Assembly: GCA_016937115.1 (NCBI GenBank)
Contig: JAFGWN010000048.1
Location: forward strand, 1 to 42,497
Direction of reading: 5' to 3'
Length of the DNA: 42,497 nt
From: Balneolaceae bacterium
GTDB taxonomy: Bacteria > Bacteroidota > Rhodothermia > Balneolales > Balneolaceae
Shown here: piece after piece, positions 1 through 7,600 of the stretch
How positions within the stretch are numbered: position 1 is the first letter of the stretch
Layout of the letters: each line of letters begins with the position of its first letter
The notes under the pieces: generated by a model
What the model was told of the DNA's origin: nothing
What the model saw: only the letters and a program-made list of their open reading frames with translations
The model's database searches: none
Position numbers and translations under genes: made by a program

Positions 1-60
1 CAAGTAACAAGTAACAAGTAACAAGTAACAAGTAACAAGTAACAAGTAACAAGTAACAAG
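1..60. repeat. Heptamer tandem repeat (CAAGTAA)n
   Basis: Eight perfect copies of the 7-base unit CAAGTAA plus four further bases run from the window edge to just before the HIT gene. The array may continue outside the window. Because 7 is not a multiple of 3 and stops occur, it is not coding. A degenerate relative made of ACTCACT-like units lies at 19146-19177. No spacer structure is present, so it is not a CRISPR array. It lies where the 5' untranslated region or promoter of the HIT gene would be. Confidence 0.9.
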
Positions 61-64
61 AGGT

Positions 65-463
65 ATGGCTACCATTTTTACTAAAATCATTAATGGCGAT
101 ATTCCCAGCCATAAGATTGCCGAGGACGAACACCATTTTTCCTTTCTGGATATTAGCCCTATTGCCGAAGGCCACACGCTGGTTGTGCCAAAGAAAGAAA
201 CCGATTACTTTTTTGATCTTTCGCAGCAGGAAATTGATCGTATGATGGCATTTGCAAAGAAGGTTGCCACAGGCATCGACCAAGCACTGGAACCTTTGCG
301 GACCGGCATCATTGTGCAGGGACTGGAGGTGCCGCATGCCCATATCCATTTAATTCCGTTGTATACGAAAACACAGCCGATGGCACTGGGGTATAATGTT
401 GAAGTGAGCGATGAACGGATGCAGGAGCTTGCGACAAAAATCAGTCAAACGGTGCAGTTATGA
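65..463 (+). CDS. HIT family nucleotide-binding hydrolase
   Basis: This 132-residue protein is a single histidine-triad domain. The triad H-x-H-x-H is seen as VPHAHIHLIPL, with H91, H93 and H95. In HIT proteins the middle histidine attacks the alpha-phosphate of purine nucleotide conjugates such as AMP-lysine or AMP-amidates, giving AMP. The N-terminal IFTKIINGDIPSHKI is also typical, and the length matches the HINT branch. It is a cytosolic enzyme. The ATG at 65 follows AGAGGT with almost no spacing, directly behind the heptamer array, so translation signals are poor. Its stop overlaps the aroQ start (ATGA), so the two are probably co-translated, although no pathway link is known. The physiological substrate cannot be told from sequence. 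Confidence 0.93.
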   Translation: MATIFTKIINGDIPSHKIAEDEHHFSFLDISPIAEGHTLVVPKKETDYFFDLSQQEIDRMMAFAKKVATGIDQALEPLRTGIIVQGLEVPHAHIHLIPLYTKTQPMALGYNVEVSDERMQELATKISQTVQL

Positions 464-894
464 AATGTATGATCCTGAACGGACCAAACCTGAACATGTT
501 GGGCAGGCGGGATGCCGGCCATTATGGTTCAGATACACTGGATAATATCCAGGATTTTCTCACCGGACGATTCTCCAATCACGAGTTTATTTTCATGCAA
601 AGTAACCTTGAGGGAGATCTTGTTGAAGCCATTCAGTCGCTGGTTGATTCGGATGTTGACGGACTGATTGCCAATTTCGGCGGTTATACGCATACCTCGG
701 TAGCCATTCGTGATGCGCTTGATCTGCTGGATATTCCCATTGTGGAGGTGCATCTTTCCAATATTCATGCCCGGGAGAAATTTCGGGAGCGGTCGGTTAC
801 CGGCGCGAAGGCAAACGGAGTCATCACCGGCTTCGGGAAACAGAGTTACGTGCTTGGGGTACAAGCGTTGGAAGAATTGGAGAAAAAACAGTGA
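460..894 (+). CDS. aroQ: 3-dehydroquinate dehydratase, type II
   Basis: The 144-residue product fits type II dehydroquinases, the small dodecameric enzymes that convert 3-dehydroquinate to 3-dehydroshikimate in the shikimate pathway by anti-elimination. Visible signatures are NGPNLNMLGRR near the start, the catalytic tyrosine in HYG (Y22), QSNLEG (47-52), NFGGYTHTS (72-80), the catalytic histidine in EVHLSNI (H98) and the substrate-binding arginine in KFRERS (R109). Full length for the family. The ATG overlaps the HIT stop codon as ATGA, so translational coupling is likely. No other aromatic-pathway genes are nearby. Confidence 0.97.
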   Translation: MKCMILNGPNLNMLGRRDAGHYGSDTLDNIQDFLTGRFSNHEFIFMQSNLEGDLVEAIQSLVDSDVDGLIANFGGYTHTSVAIRDALDLLDIPIVEVHLSNIHAREKFRERSVTGAKANGVITGFGKQSYVLGVQALEELEKKQ

Positions 895-937
895 AATTGT
901 ATTGAATGATTCTCTTTTGATAAAGGGAGAACCAAAG

Positions 938-976
938 AGGGGGTTATTGGGAATATTTTACTGATGAATACCCCCT
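938..976. repeat. Inverted repeat in the aroQ-flippase spacer
   Basis: AGGGGGTTATT and AATACCCCCT form arms of ten pairs with one bulged base. They are followed by a CCTTTCCCGGGGG stretch up to about 995. This resembles the CCCTCCCGGGAGGG-cored elements at 11317-11376, 14317-14374 and 19068-19115. There is no T-tract, so it is unlikely to be a simple terminator. It fills most of the 113-base spacer. Confidence 0.5.
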
Positions 977-1007
977 GATCCTCCTTTCCCGGGGGACGTT
1001 CAATAAA

Positions 1008-2495
1008 ATGAAGAAAATATCTTTTTTGAAAAAACTCAAAGAACTTCTTTCCGATACGCTCATTTACGGCATTAGCAGTGTGCTGGCGCGGTTTATTAAT
1101 TACCTGCTGGTGCCGCTGCACACCAAAGTGTACAGCACTGCTCAGTATGGTGTGGTATCGTTGATTTATGCAGCCATTGCTTTTTTGAATGTCATTTTTA
1201 CATTCGGCATGGAGTCGGCCTACCTGCGCTATGCCAAGGACCGGGAGCATGCCCGAAGCGTATTTAAAACGGTGCAGCTTGCTTTACTGGGTTTTGCATC
1301 ACTGCTTGCTTTTCTGATGTGGATGTTTGCACCGCTTATTATGCCGGTGATGAGTCTCGAACCTGGTACCCAGCAAATTTATGTTATGATGATCGGGATT
1401 GTCTGGTTCGACACGCTTTCGCTGGTGCCGTTTGCCGAGCTGCGGCTGGTGCGCAAATCCATTCAATATACAGCCATTCGCACTGGAAGTGTGTTTATCA
1501 ATATCGGATTGAATATTTATCTGATTCTGTATCTTGGCTGGGGCATTGAGGCTATATTTATTGCTAACCTGGTGGCCTCGGGTGTTACAACAGCATTCAT
1601 CTGGGTGTTGACGGCTGATATGTGGAAAGGCAACTGGAGCCGCCCCATTCTGCAAAAAGTGTTCTGGTTCGGTATTCCATTTGTACCGGCGGGCCTCGGT
1701 TTCGTTATTAACGAAACACTGGACCGTTATTTGTTGAAATTTTTCTTGTCGGATGCAACTATAACCAATCTTTATGGAGCAGGAGTGACGGCCGAAGGGG
1801 TGATCGGTATCTACAGCGCCTGTTATAAGATGGCAGCCTTTATGCTGCTGCTTATCCAGATGTTTCGCATGGCCTGGCAGCCTTTCTTTTTACGCCACTC
1901 TGATGATGAGGATGCGCCGCAACTATATGCCGAAGCGTTCTTCTACTTTAATGTGGCAGCAGCCGTGGTGTTTTTGGGTGTGGCCCTTTTTGCAGAACAA
2001 ATTGTGCAGATTCGTATCCCGCTAATCGACGCCTATCTTATCGGCCAGGAGTTCTGGGGCGGGCTCGTTATTGTACCGGTAATTTTAGGCGCCTACTGGT
2101 TCCACGGCTGGTATATGAATTTTTCGGCGGGCATCTATATCGAAGAGAAAACATCGGTTTTACCCAAGATCATGCTAACCGGCGCTGCCATTACAGTTAT
2201 AGCCAACACTATTTTAATTCCTTTCTACGGTATGATGGGGGCTGCTTTTTCAACGCTTATCAGTTATGCTTCCATGGCACTCCTTTTGTACTGGCAGAGC
2301 CGAAAAGCCTATCCCGTTCCCTATGGAATGGGCAAGGCTGCCGCTATGCTGGTTTGGGTTACCGCATGTGTTATCATTCAACCAACGGTTGTACAATGGG
2401 TGGGTTCGGAATGGACAGGCAGCATTTTATTGTTATTAACAGGGGTTGGCGGACTGTCTCTGTTTGTCATACCAAAAATTTCAAGACAGCATTGA
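1008..2495 (+). CDS. Polysaccharide / oligosaccharide flippase family membrane protein
   Basis: The 495-residue protein is strongly hydrophobic, with about a dozen or more predicted transmembrane helices. It begins with a short basic helix leading into LIYGISSVLARFINYLLVPLHTK, the usual N-terminal layout of the Wzx-like branch of the MOP superfamily. These inner-membrane proteins flip lipid-linked glycans to the periplasmic face. Length is normal for the family. No glycosyltransferase or polymerase gene is adjacent, so the glycan (O-antigen, exopolysaccharide or other) is unknown. The start ATG has no recognisable ribosome binding site, only an A-rich stretch, as is common in this window. A lipid II or teichoic-type role cannot be excluded. 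Confidence 0.88.
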   Translation: MKKISFLKKLKELLSDTLIYGISSVLARFINYLLVPLHTKVYSTAQYGVVSLIYAAIAFLNVIFTFGMESAYLRYAKDREHARSVFKTVQLALLGFASLLAFLMWMFAPLIMPVMSLEPGTQQIYVMMIGIVWFDTLSLVPFAELRLVRKSIQYTAIRTGSVFINIGLNIYLILYLGWGIEAIFIANLVASGVTTAFIWVLTADMWKGNWSRPILQKVFWFGIPFVPAGLGFVINETLDRYLLKFFLSDATITNLYGAGVTAEGVIGIYSACYKMAAFMLLLIQMFRMAWQPFFLRHSDDEDAPQLYAEAFFYFNVAAAVVFLGVALFAEQIVQIRIPLIDAYLIGQEFWGGLVIVPVILGAYWFHGWYMNFSAGIYIEEKTSVLPKIMLTGAAITVIANTILIPFYGMMGAAFSTLISYASMALLLYWQSRKAYPVPYGMGKAAAMLVWVTACVIIQPTVVQWVGSEWTGSILLLLTGVGGLSLFVIPKISRQH

Positions 2496-2592
2496 CTCGA
2501 AGCCAATCTTAAAGCTGTGTATTTACGTTTATAATTATTAGAAATACAGCTTTCGATGCTATTATTATAAAATCTTGGGGGTTGATATTATT

Positions 2593-3405
2593 ATGAGTAA
2601 AGCTACCGTAGGTATTTTTGTTGATGCTGTAAATGTAACTATGAATGGAGGGTTTGGTCTCCGATATGATATACTGCGACGGCTTGCCTGCCGAAACGGA
2701 GCCTTCCCATCACGCCTTAATGTTTATTTGGCCTATGATAAACAGCGGGCTGAAGAAGATGAGCCCTACAAAGAGAAAACCCAACGTTTTAGTGAGGTGC
2801 TTCGTGATTTTCAGTATAAAGTGATCAAAAAACCGGTTCAGTATTATAGGGATTCCGAGACGAATGAAACCATCATAAAGTCGACCGTCAACATGGATAT
2901 GGCGGTAGATATGATTATGCAGGTTGAACATTTTGATACGGTTGTCCTGTTGACCAATAACGGAAGCTATGTGAGTGTAGTAAATGCACTGCAGCGGAAA
3001 GGATGCCGGGTAGAATTGGTTGGCTTTGATGATGTGCCCGGGGATTTGAAGACCGAGGTTGACACCTATATTTCGGGTTACCTGATTCCGGGTCTGCTTC
3101 CGATTGAATCACCCTATGAATGGGGAAAAGTAGGTTCACGGGTGCGCGGGGTCTGCTACGATTTTTCCCATAACGATGGTTATGGTTTTATGCGGTATAT
3201 CGACAGCATAAACGAAAATTTTTGGGTGACCGATTCACGATCTGAACGTTCACCCTATGAAACAGTTTTTGTCCACATATCGCAGTTTGAAGATAATTTC
3301 GATACCTCTTATCTGCCCAGCCGCAATCTTATTTTTGAAATGGATCTGCTCAAAAATGACAAAGGACTTTACGCTGAGAATATTGTGCTGGTGAGTGCGC
3401 CCTGA
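2593..3405 (+). CDS. NYN (LabA/DUF88-like) domain protein with C-terminal cold-shock-like domain
   Basis: This 270-residue protein has two parts. Residues 1-165 fit a NYN/PIN-fold domain: VGIFVDAVNV with D11 and N14, NMDMAVDMIM with D102 and D106, and TVVLLTNNGSYVSVVNAL where the family normally has an SGDSDF-type motif. Residues about 184-268 resemble a cold-shock OB fold: GVCYDFSHNDGYGFM, TVFVHISQF, LIFEM, then DKGLYAENIVLV. NYN domains are usually RNases and cold-shock domains bind single-stranded RNA, so an RNA-directed role is inferred. The first acidic residues are kept, but the last acidic motif has become TNNGSY, so catalysis is doubtful. ATG at 2593, behind GGGGGT, is preferred to the in-frame TTG at 2575. 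It ends 6 bases from a convergent gene. Confidence 0.82.
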   Translation: MSKATVGIFVDAVNVTMNGGFGLRYDILRRLACRNGAFPSRLNVYLAYDKQRAEEDEPYKEKTQRFSEVLRDFQYKVIKKPVQYYRDSETNETIIKSTVNMDMAVDMIMQVEHFDTVVLLTNNGSYVSVVNALQRKGCRVELVGFDDVPGDLKTEVDTYISGYLIPGLLPIESPYEWGKVGSRVRGVCYDFSHNDGYGFMRYIDSINENFWVTDSRSERSPYETVFVHISQFEDNFDTSYLPSRNLIFEMDLLKNDKGLYAENIVLVSAP

Positions 3406-3411
3406 TAGCGG

Positions 3412-3951
3412 CTAAAATTCATCGATGATACGCGCGGAGCCGATAAACGATATGCCTTGCTGATGCGATGTGCTGATCATAACCGCCTCCACAATGGGAT
3501 GCGATATCGGTGTACTGGCAGACCACATCACAATAAAATTTGCCCCGATGCCTCCGGTCAAGTCGTCTTCATCAATCACATAGGCAATAGATGATAACGG
3601 TCCCATGGTGCGTGTTTGTGAAAGATAGTTTCGTACAAGGCTTCCATTAGAATCATAATACTGCACTGCATTGATCTGCAGAGAATCTTGCATACTCGTA
3701 TTGCGGATGCTTAGCGTGGCTGTCAGGTTAAAGGTTTTGGCTCTGTTCTGTTGATAGATATGCGAATAGACCGGCACGTAGAGCGTTTGGCCTGTTACAG
3801 CGCTGTCACTGTATTGCTGGGAAAGCGTTGTGGTGTCTGCCTGCGATGGGGTTCGGCTGTTATTCGTGGTTTTAATGGGCTGATTATCTGATTTACACGA
3901 AGCGACCAGCACCCAGAAGCTCACCAAAAATAAAATCGTCCGGATATTCAT
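3412..3951 (-). CDS. DUF3124 family lipoprotein
   Basis: The 179-residue product has a lipoprotein signal: basic start, hydrophobic core and lipobox LVASC with the lipidated cysteine at C19. After a low-complexity linker, residues about 55-175 match the DUF3124 pattern as I remember it: LYVPVYSHIY, TATLSIRNTS, YYDSNGSLVR, GPLSSIAYVIDE, GGIGANFIVMW, IVEAVMISTSHQQGISF. The function of this family is unknown. It is probably anchored in a membrane facing the periplasm. It is converged on by the NYN gene and lies downstream of mdh in the same direction, but the mdh terminator separates them. Confidence 0.85.
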   Translation of the reverse strand: MNIRTILFLVSFWVLVASCKSDNQPIKTTNNSRTPSQADTTTLSQQYSDSAVTGQTLYVPVYSHIYQQNRAKTFNLTATLSIRNTSMQDSLQINAVQYYDSNGSLVRNYLSQTRTMGPLSSIAYVIDEDDLTGGIGANFIVMWSASTPISHPIVEAVMISTSHQQGISFIGSARIIDEF

Positions 3952-4025
3952 AAGGGTTTATTTTGTTTCTATCTGAATTTTTAAAATAGAAAGAAAAAAG
4001 AAGAATTGTATGGCCCGTTAATATA

Positions 4026-4059
4026 CAAAAGACTCCGCTGTGGTCGGCGGAGCCTTTTG
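4026..4059 (-). terminator. Bidirectional-looking intrinsic terminator after mdh
   Basis: CAAAAG-A-CTCCGC and GCGGAG-C-CTTTTG form a 13-position stem with one A/C mismatch around a loop of eight bases (TGTGGTCG). The A4/T4 tracts on either side let it work in both directions. It lies 48 bases past the mdh stop and before the DUF3124 gene, so it most likely ends the mdh transcript. Confidence 0.85.
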
Positions 4060-4106
4060 TGTAAATGCAAGTAGTGAGAACCTTACGTCCTCTATTTATT
4101 TGCGAT

Positions 4107-5066
4107 TTATTTATTTTCCATCAGCTTACGGAATTCCTGAAGCACGGAATGAACGTGCTCTGCTGATGTATCTAAAAGTTGTTGTTCTTCATCGTTTAAG
4201 TCAACCTCTATTATTTGCTTGATGCCGCCTTTGCCAAGTTTGACAGGCACACCCAAAAAGAGGTCGTCTTGTCCATATTCACCATTTAGGTGGGCCGCAA
4301 CCGGGAAAATACGGTTTTGATCGAGCATAATAGCCTCGACCATCTGTGCGGCTGCTGCGCCCGGTGCATACCAGCCGGAAATTCCCATCAGGTTGACAAG
4401 CTCACCACCGCCGCCTTTCGTACGTTCCACAATTTCTTCAAGTCGGTCTTCATCGATAAACTGCGTTACCGGCATGCCGCCGATAGTGGTAAATCGGGGC
4501 AGGGGCACCATTGTGTCGCCGTGACCGCCCAGCAGCAGCGCCTGAATATCTTTGGGTGAAACGTCGAGCTCTTCGGCAATGAACGAGCGATAACGGGCGG
4601 TATCAAGAATGCCGGCCATGCCCATCACGCGGTTCGATTCAAATCCGCTGGTTTCGAGGGCAACCTGCGCCATTACGTCAAGCGGGTTGGAGACGATAAT
4701 CAAAATGGTGTTGGGTGAATGTTCTGCCAACTGTTTTACTACACTTTGTACAATGTTGGCATTGGTTTCCAGCAGATCATCGCGGCTCATGCCGGGTTTG
4801 CGGGGCACGCCCGCGGTAATTACGCAAACATCGGATCCGGCGGTGTCTTTATAATCAACGGTGCCGGTCAGTTTCGTGTCAAAACGGTCGATGGGAGATG
4901 ATTCCCACTGATCGAGCGCCCGACCTTTGGAGGGATAGAACTTTTCCCCGTCTCGTTCCTGGACGATGTCGACCATCACCACTTCTTTGGCAAAATCTTT
5001 TTGAGCTACGGATAGTGCTACGGTGGAACCGACATTACCGCCGGCACCTACTACAGTTACTTTCAT
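4107..5066 (-). CDS. mdh: Malate dehydrogenase (LDH-like type)
   Basis: The 319-residue enzyme interconverts malate and oxaloacetate with NAD in the TCA cycle. Family landmarks are the N-terminal Rossmann loop, D33 at the end of the second strand (NAD preference), GVPRKPGMSR with R89 at the position that is Gln in lactate dehydrogenases and R95 beside it, VSNPLD (125-130), ILDTAR with D155 and R158, and GGHGDTMVPLPR with catalytic H182. The arginine at 89 supports malate rather than lactate. Two oddities are an extra glycine in the loop (GAGGNVG instead of GAGxVG) and about seven extra residues (ERDGEKF region) before GRALD. It is a single-gene unit with a strong terminator downstream. The overall sequence looks close to Salinibacter-type MDH from memory. 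Confidence 0.95.
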   Translation of the reverse strand: MKVTVVGAGGNVGSTVALSVAQKDFAKEVVMVDIVQERDGEKFYPSKGRALDQWESSPIDRFDTKLTGTVDYKDTAGSDVCVITAGVPRKPGMSRDDLLETNANIVQSVVKQLAEHSPNTILIIVSNPLDVMAQVALETSGFESNRVMGMAGILDTARYRSFIAEELDVSPKDIQALLLGGHGDTMVPLPRFTTIGGMPVTQFIDEDRLEEIVERTKGGGGELVNLMGISGWYAPGAAAAQMVEAIMLDQNRIFPVAAHLNGEYGQDDLFLGVPVKLGKGGIKQIIEVDLNDEEQQLLDTSAEHVHSVLQEFRKLMENK

Positions 5067-5148
5067 AGTGAATTGAGTTGATTTTTATTTTTAATTGTTA
5101 ACTTGATTATAAGAAATCATTCTAATAGTCCAGATTCTTTACAGGCTC

Positions 5149-5194
5149 CCAGATACCGGTATCCGAAATCTGCTATCCGGCATCCGGTATCTGG
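5149..5194. repeat. Palindromic element with CCAGATACCGG arms
   Basis: A perfect 11-base inverted repeat, CCAGATACCGG and CCGGTATCTGG, encloses further degenerate copies of the same words (GGTATCCG, CTATCCGG). It sits immediately after the nadK stop codon. No T-tract follows in either direction, so it looks more like a dispersed palindromic repeat than a terminator. It may nevertheless mark or protect the nadK transcript end. Confidence 0.65.
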
Positions 5195-5196
5195 TT

Positions 5197-6063
5197 TCAG
5201 CTTCTAAAATCCCGCCCCCACATTAATTTGTGACGGAGCGTATCAAAATAGTTTTGGTTTGGCAGTTCAATAAGATCAATTGAAAAATCAGATTGCTGAA
5301 TTTTCACCTCCAGCGGATACTCCTGAATGTCACAAATTTTACCGTCATACGAAAACAAAACTTCATGTTCCTGTTTTTCTACCGTTACCTTTAACGGCTT
5401 GTTGGACGGCAGCACCAGCGGACGCGTAGTAAGCGTATGCGGATTGATCGGCGTCACAACCATTACGTTGCTGTTGGGCATCACAATAGGCCCGTCAGAA
5501 GATAAATTATACGCTGTTGATCCGGTTGGCGAAGCAACAATCAGCCCATCGGCCCAGTATTTATTGATGAACATGCCGTCATACTCGGCATCAACAGTAA
5601 CCATCGATGTGGAATCTTTTTTTGAAAAGAGGAATTCATTCAGGGCGTGATAAATATTTCCGTGCTTATCTTCGGCTTGCAGAAGAAAGCGTTTTTCCAG
5701 CCGGTAATTCCCTTCATTAAGGTTGTGCAGTGCCTTTTCCAGATTCTCTTTCTGGGTATTAGCCATAAAACCCAGCCGTCCGCTGTTAACGCCTAAAATT
5801 GGTTTTTGGATGTTCTTGAGTAGCCGTGCCGTGTAGAGCATAGTTCCGTCGCCGCCCATTGCAATAATGATATCAGCGTTGTCAATGGCTTCTGTTTCAG
5901 AATCAGTTATATGAGATGAATGATGCTCTTCTCCGTCGTAAAGTTCATTGAGCTGATGGCTGAAGAATACCTGTCCCTCATGTTCATCCGCCCAGGCAAG
6001 CACCTGCATAAAGGGCTCTTTAACAGCGTATTTTTCAGGATTTGCAATGATGGCCAGGTTCAT
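5197..6063 (-). CDS. nadK: NAD kinase
   Basis: The 288-residue protein phosphorylates NAD to NADP. The diagnostic GGDGT motif is at residues 70-74, followed by GVNSGRLGFM (91-100) and the second conserved block DGLIVASPTGSTAYNLSSDGP, which binds the adenosine ribose and diphosphate. Length and layout are normal for bacterial NadK, and it is cytosolic. It begins three bases after the stop of the upstream solute-binding lipoprotein gene, so it is the last gene of a probable ddl / lipoprotein / nadK transcript. The pairing has no obvious biochemical logic. A palindromic repeat follows its stop. Confidence 0.97.
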   Translation of the reverse strand: MNLAIIANPEKYAVKEPFMQVLAWADEHEGQVFFSHQLNELYDGEEHHSSHITDSETEAIDNADIIIAMGGDGTMLYTARLLKNIQKPILGVNSGRLGFMANTQKENLEKALHNLNEGNYRLEKRFLLQAEDKHGNIYHALNEFLFSKKDSTSMVTVDAEYDGMFINKYWADGLIVASPTGSTAYNLSSDGPIVMPNSNVMVVTPINPHTLTTRPLVLPSNKPLKVTVEKQEHEVLFSYDGKICDIQEYPLEVKIQQSDFSIDLIELPNQNYFDTLRHKLMWGRDFRS

Positions 6064-6066
6064 ATA

Positions 6067-7542
6067 TCAGCGATTTTTATTCAACCCAACAGTTGTTTCC
6101 CGCAGATCGATCCACCAGGGGAACGCGTTCAGCTTAATAGCATCTACTTGTTTTTGGTTGAGTGCTAATGATTCAACAAAAAGTTGAACCAATGGTTCGG
6201 TAGAGGCATTATGGGCTTTATACCCCTCGTAAAGAGGCAGAATTTGGCGGAAAAATAGTTCTATATTACGGTTTAAAACGCGGGTTGATTTCATTTCGAA
6301 GGTGATGTTTTCCTGTGCAAGCTGCCTTGAAAGCGATGAATAGAAGTACTGTACAAAGGCGTCGCTGGAGTAGCTGCTTGAAAGGGTATCGGGCGGAGTA
6401 AATCCGCTTGGAATGGGTACAGACCAGTTAAGGCGTACTACGTTGTTGGGTATATGAGCAAGGATCGAATCTTTTTCAACGGTATTTAACGCATTATCTA
6501 CGTGGCTTTGTTGCGTATCCGACCCTGTATTATAGTGCAGGGTATACATGGTTGATCCGCCCGCTTTGGTGAGTTTGTATTCATTACTCAAACCATTCTT
6601 CAATTCTCCATCAGAATTGATGATTTCCAATATTTGCCGGGGACCCAGCTGGGGCATGAGCTGGATATCACCCCGGCTCATAGCTTGAAATAATATCATC
6701 TCATCAGAGCGGGTACGTATGTCTACGCGATTGAGTACCGGCTGATTTTCAATCCGGTAGTTTTCAAACTTTGAAAAGATATAGAGCGAATCACTTCGCT
6801 TCTGCGAAAGCTTAAACGGACCGGAGCCTGTGGCTTTGAAACCGTTTGAAGTAACCGCCTCTCTGGGATAGATAACGGCATAGGGCGCAGCCAGTTTATT
6901 GATAAAATTGGGATCTGGTTCTATCAGGGAAAAAGTAATGGTTGAATCATTGGGCACCTGGATTCCGCTGATGCTTTTGAGCTGGCGGTCTTCCGGCTGA
7001 AGCACTTGCCGCTGCTCCTGGTAGTAGGGTTCGAACCCGCGGATATTCATGAAAAGTTGAGCGGCCCGATCGGGGACATCAGCTTTGCCCATGCGTTCGA
7101 AAACGTATTTAACATCGCGGGCCGTAAGTTTGCGGCCGAGGCCATTGGGAAAAATGTCGCTGTCGTGATAAAAGATATCACTCTTTAAGTTAAAGCGGTA
7201 CGTCAGGTTATCACTGCCGACCGTCCAGTCCTTTGCCACAGCAGGTACAATTTCGCCATTTTCATCATACCGGACCAGCCCTTCGTAAAGAAGCTGAACC
7301 GCGCGCATGCCGGCTGCGTTTTCAACAAAAAGGGGATCGATTGAACGGATGGGCATTACTTCACCAATCGTCAACTGTTGAAACCGATCATTTGTAGATT
7401 CCTGAACGGTTGTATCAGCAGGGCCTGCGCTTATCGGGGCATCCTCTATAACAATGGTGGTATCCGATGACTTGCATGAAACCAGTGCAAAAATGGATAC
7501 TATTGCAATGGCCAAAAACCTGTTTTTTAGGAAAATAGTCAT
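6067..7542 (-). CDS. Family 5 extracellular solute-binding lipoprotein (peptide/oligopeptide type)
   Basis: The 491-residue product starts with a lipoprotein signal with lipobox ALVSC (C23). The mature part shows the SBP_bac_5 pattern: LYEGLVRYDENGEIVPAVAKDW, then YRFNLKSDIFYHD, LTARDVKYVFERM, VIYPREAV and GSGPFKL. Such proteins capture peptides or other solutes for ABC importers, or act as sensors. No permease or ATPase gene is adjacent, so it is an orphan. The second half lacks the usual block with W-x-x-D-x-x-D-P and is shorter than typical members, so the ligand pocket may be reduced. It sits 58 bases after ddl and 3 bases before nadK, suggesting co-transcription. The substrate is unknown. 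Confidence 0.85.
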   Translation of the reverse strand: MTIFLKNRFLAIAIVSIFALVSCKSSDTTIVIEDAPISAGPADTTVQESTNDRFQQLTIGEVMPIRSIDPLFVENAAGMRAVQLLYEGLVRYDENGEIVPAVAKDWTVGSDNLTYRFNLKSDIFYHDSDIFPNGLGRKLTARDVKYVFERMGKADVPDRAAQLFMNIRGFEPYYQEQRQVLQPEDRQLKSISGIQVPNDSTITFSLIEPDPNFINKLAAPYAVIYPREAVTSNGFKATGSGPFKLSQKRSDSLYIFSKFENYRIENQPVLNRVDIRTRSDEMILFQAMSRGDIQLMPQLGPRQILEIINSDGELKNGLSNEYKLTKAGGSTMYTLHYNTGSDTQQSHVDNALNTVEKDSILAHIPNNVVRLNWSVPIPSGFTPPDTLSSSYSSDAFVQYFYSSLSRQLAQENITFEMKSTRVLNRNIELFFRQILPLYEGYKAHNASTEPLVQLFVESLALNQKQVDAIKLNAFPWWIDLRETTVGLNKNR

Positions 7543-7600
7543 TAATAAACTGATTTTTTTAAACTTATGAGGGTTGGTAACGATTCCCGGCAGTTAATTA

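Noticed and set aside
1-60. CRISPR array
   Set aside because: Units are contiguous 7-base copies with no spacers.
2575-2592. TTG start for the NYN protein
   Set aside because: The six extra residues precede the first strand of the fold, and ATG at 2593 has a GGGGGT site upstream.
7025-7045. GTTCGAACC-like word resembling a tRNA T-arm (another near 38779)
   Set aside because: Both lie inside well-supported genes and no acceptor stem or anticodon arm can be folded around them.
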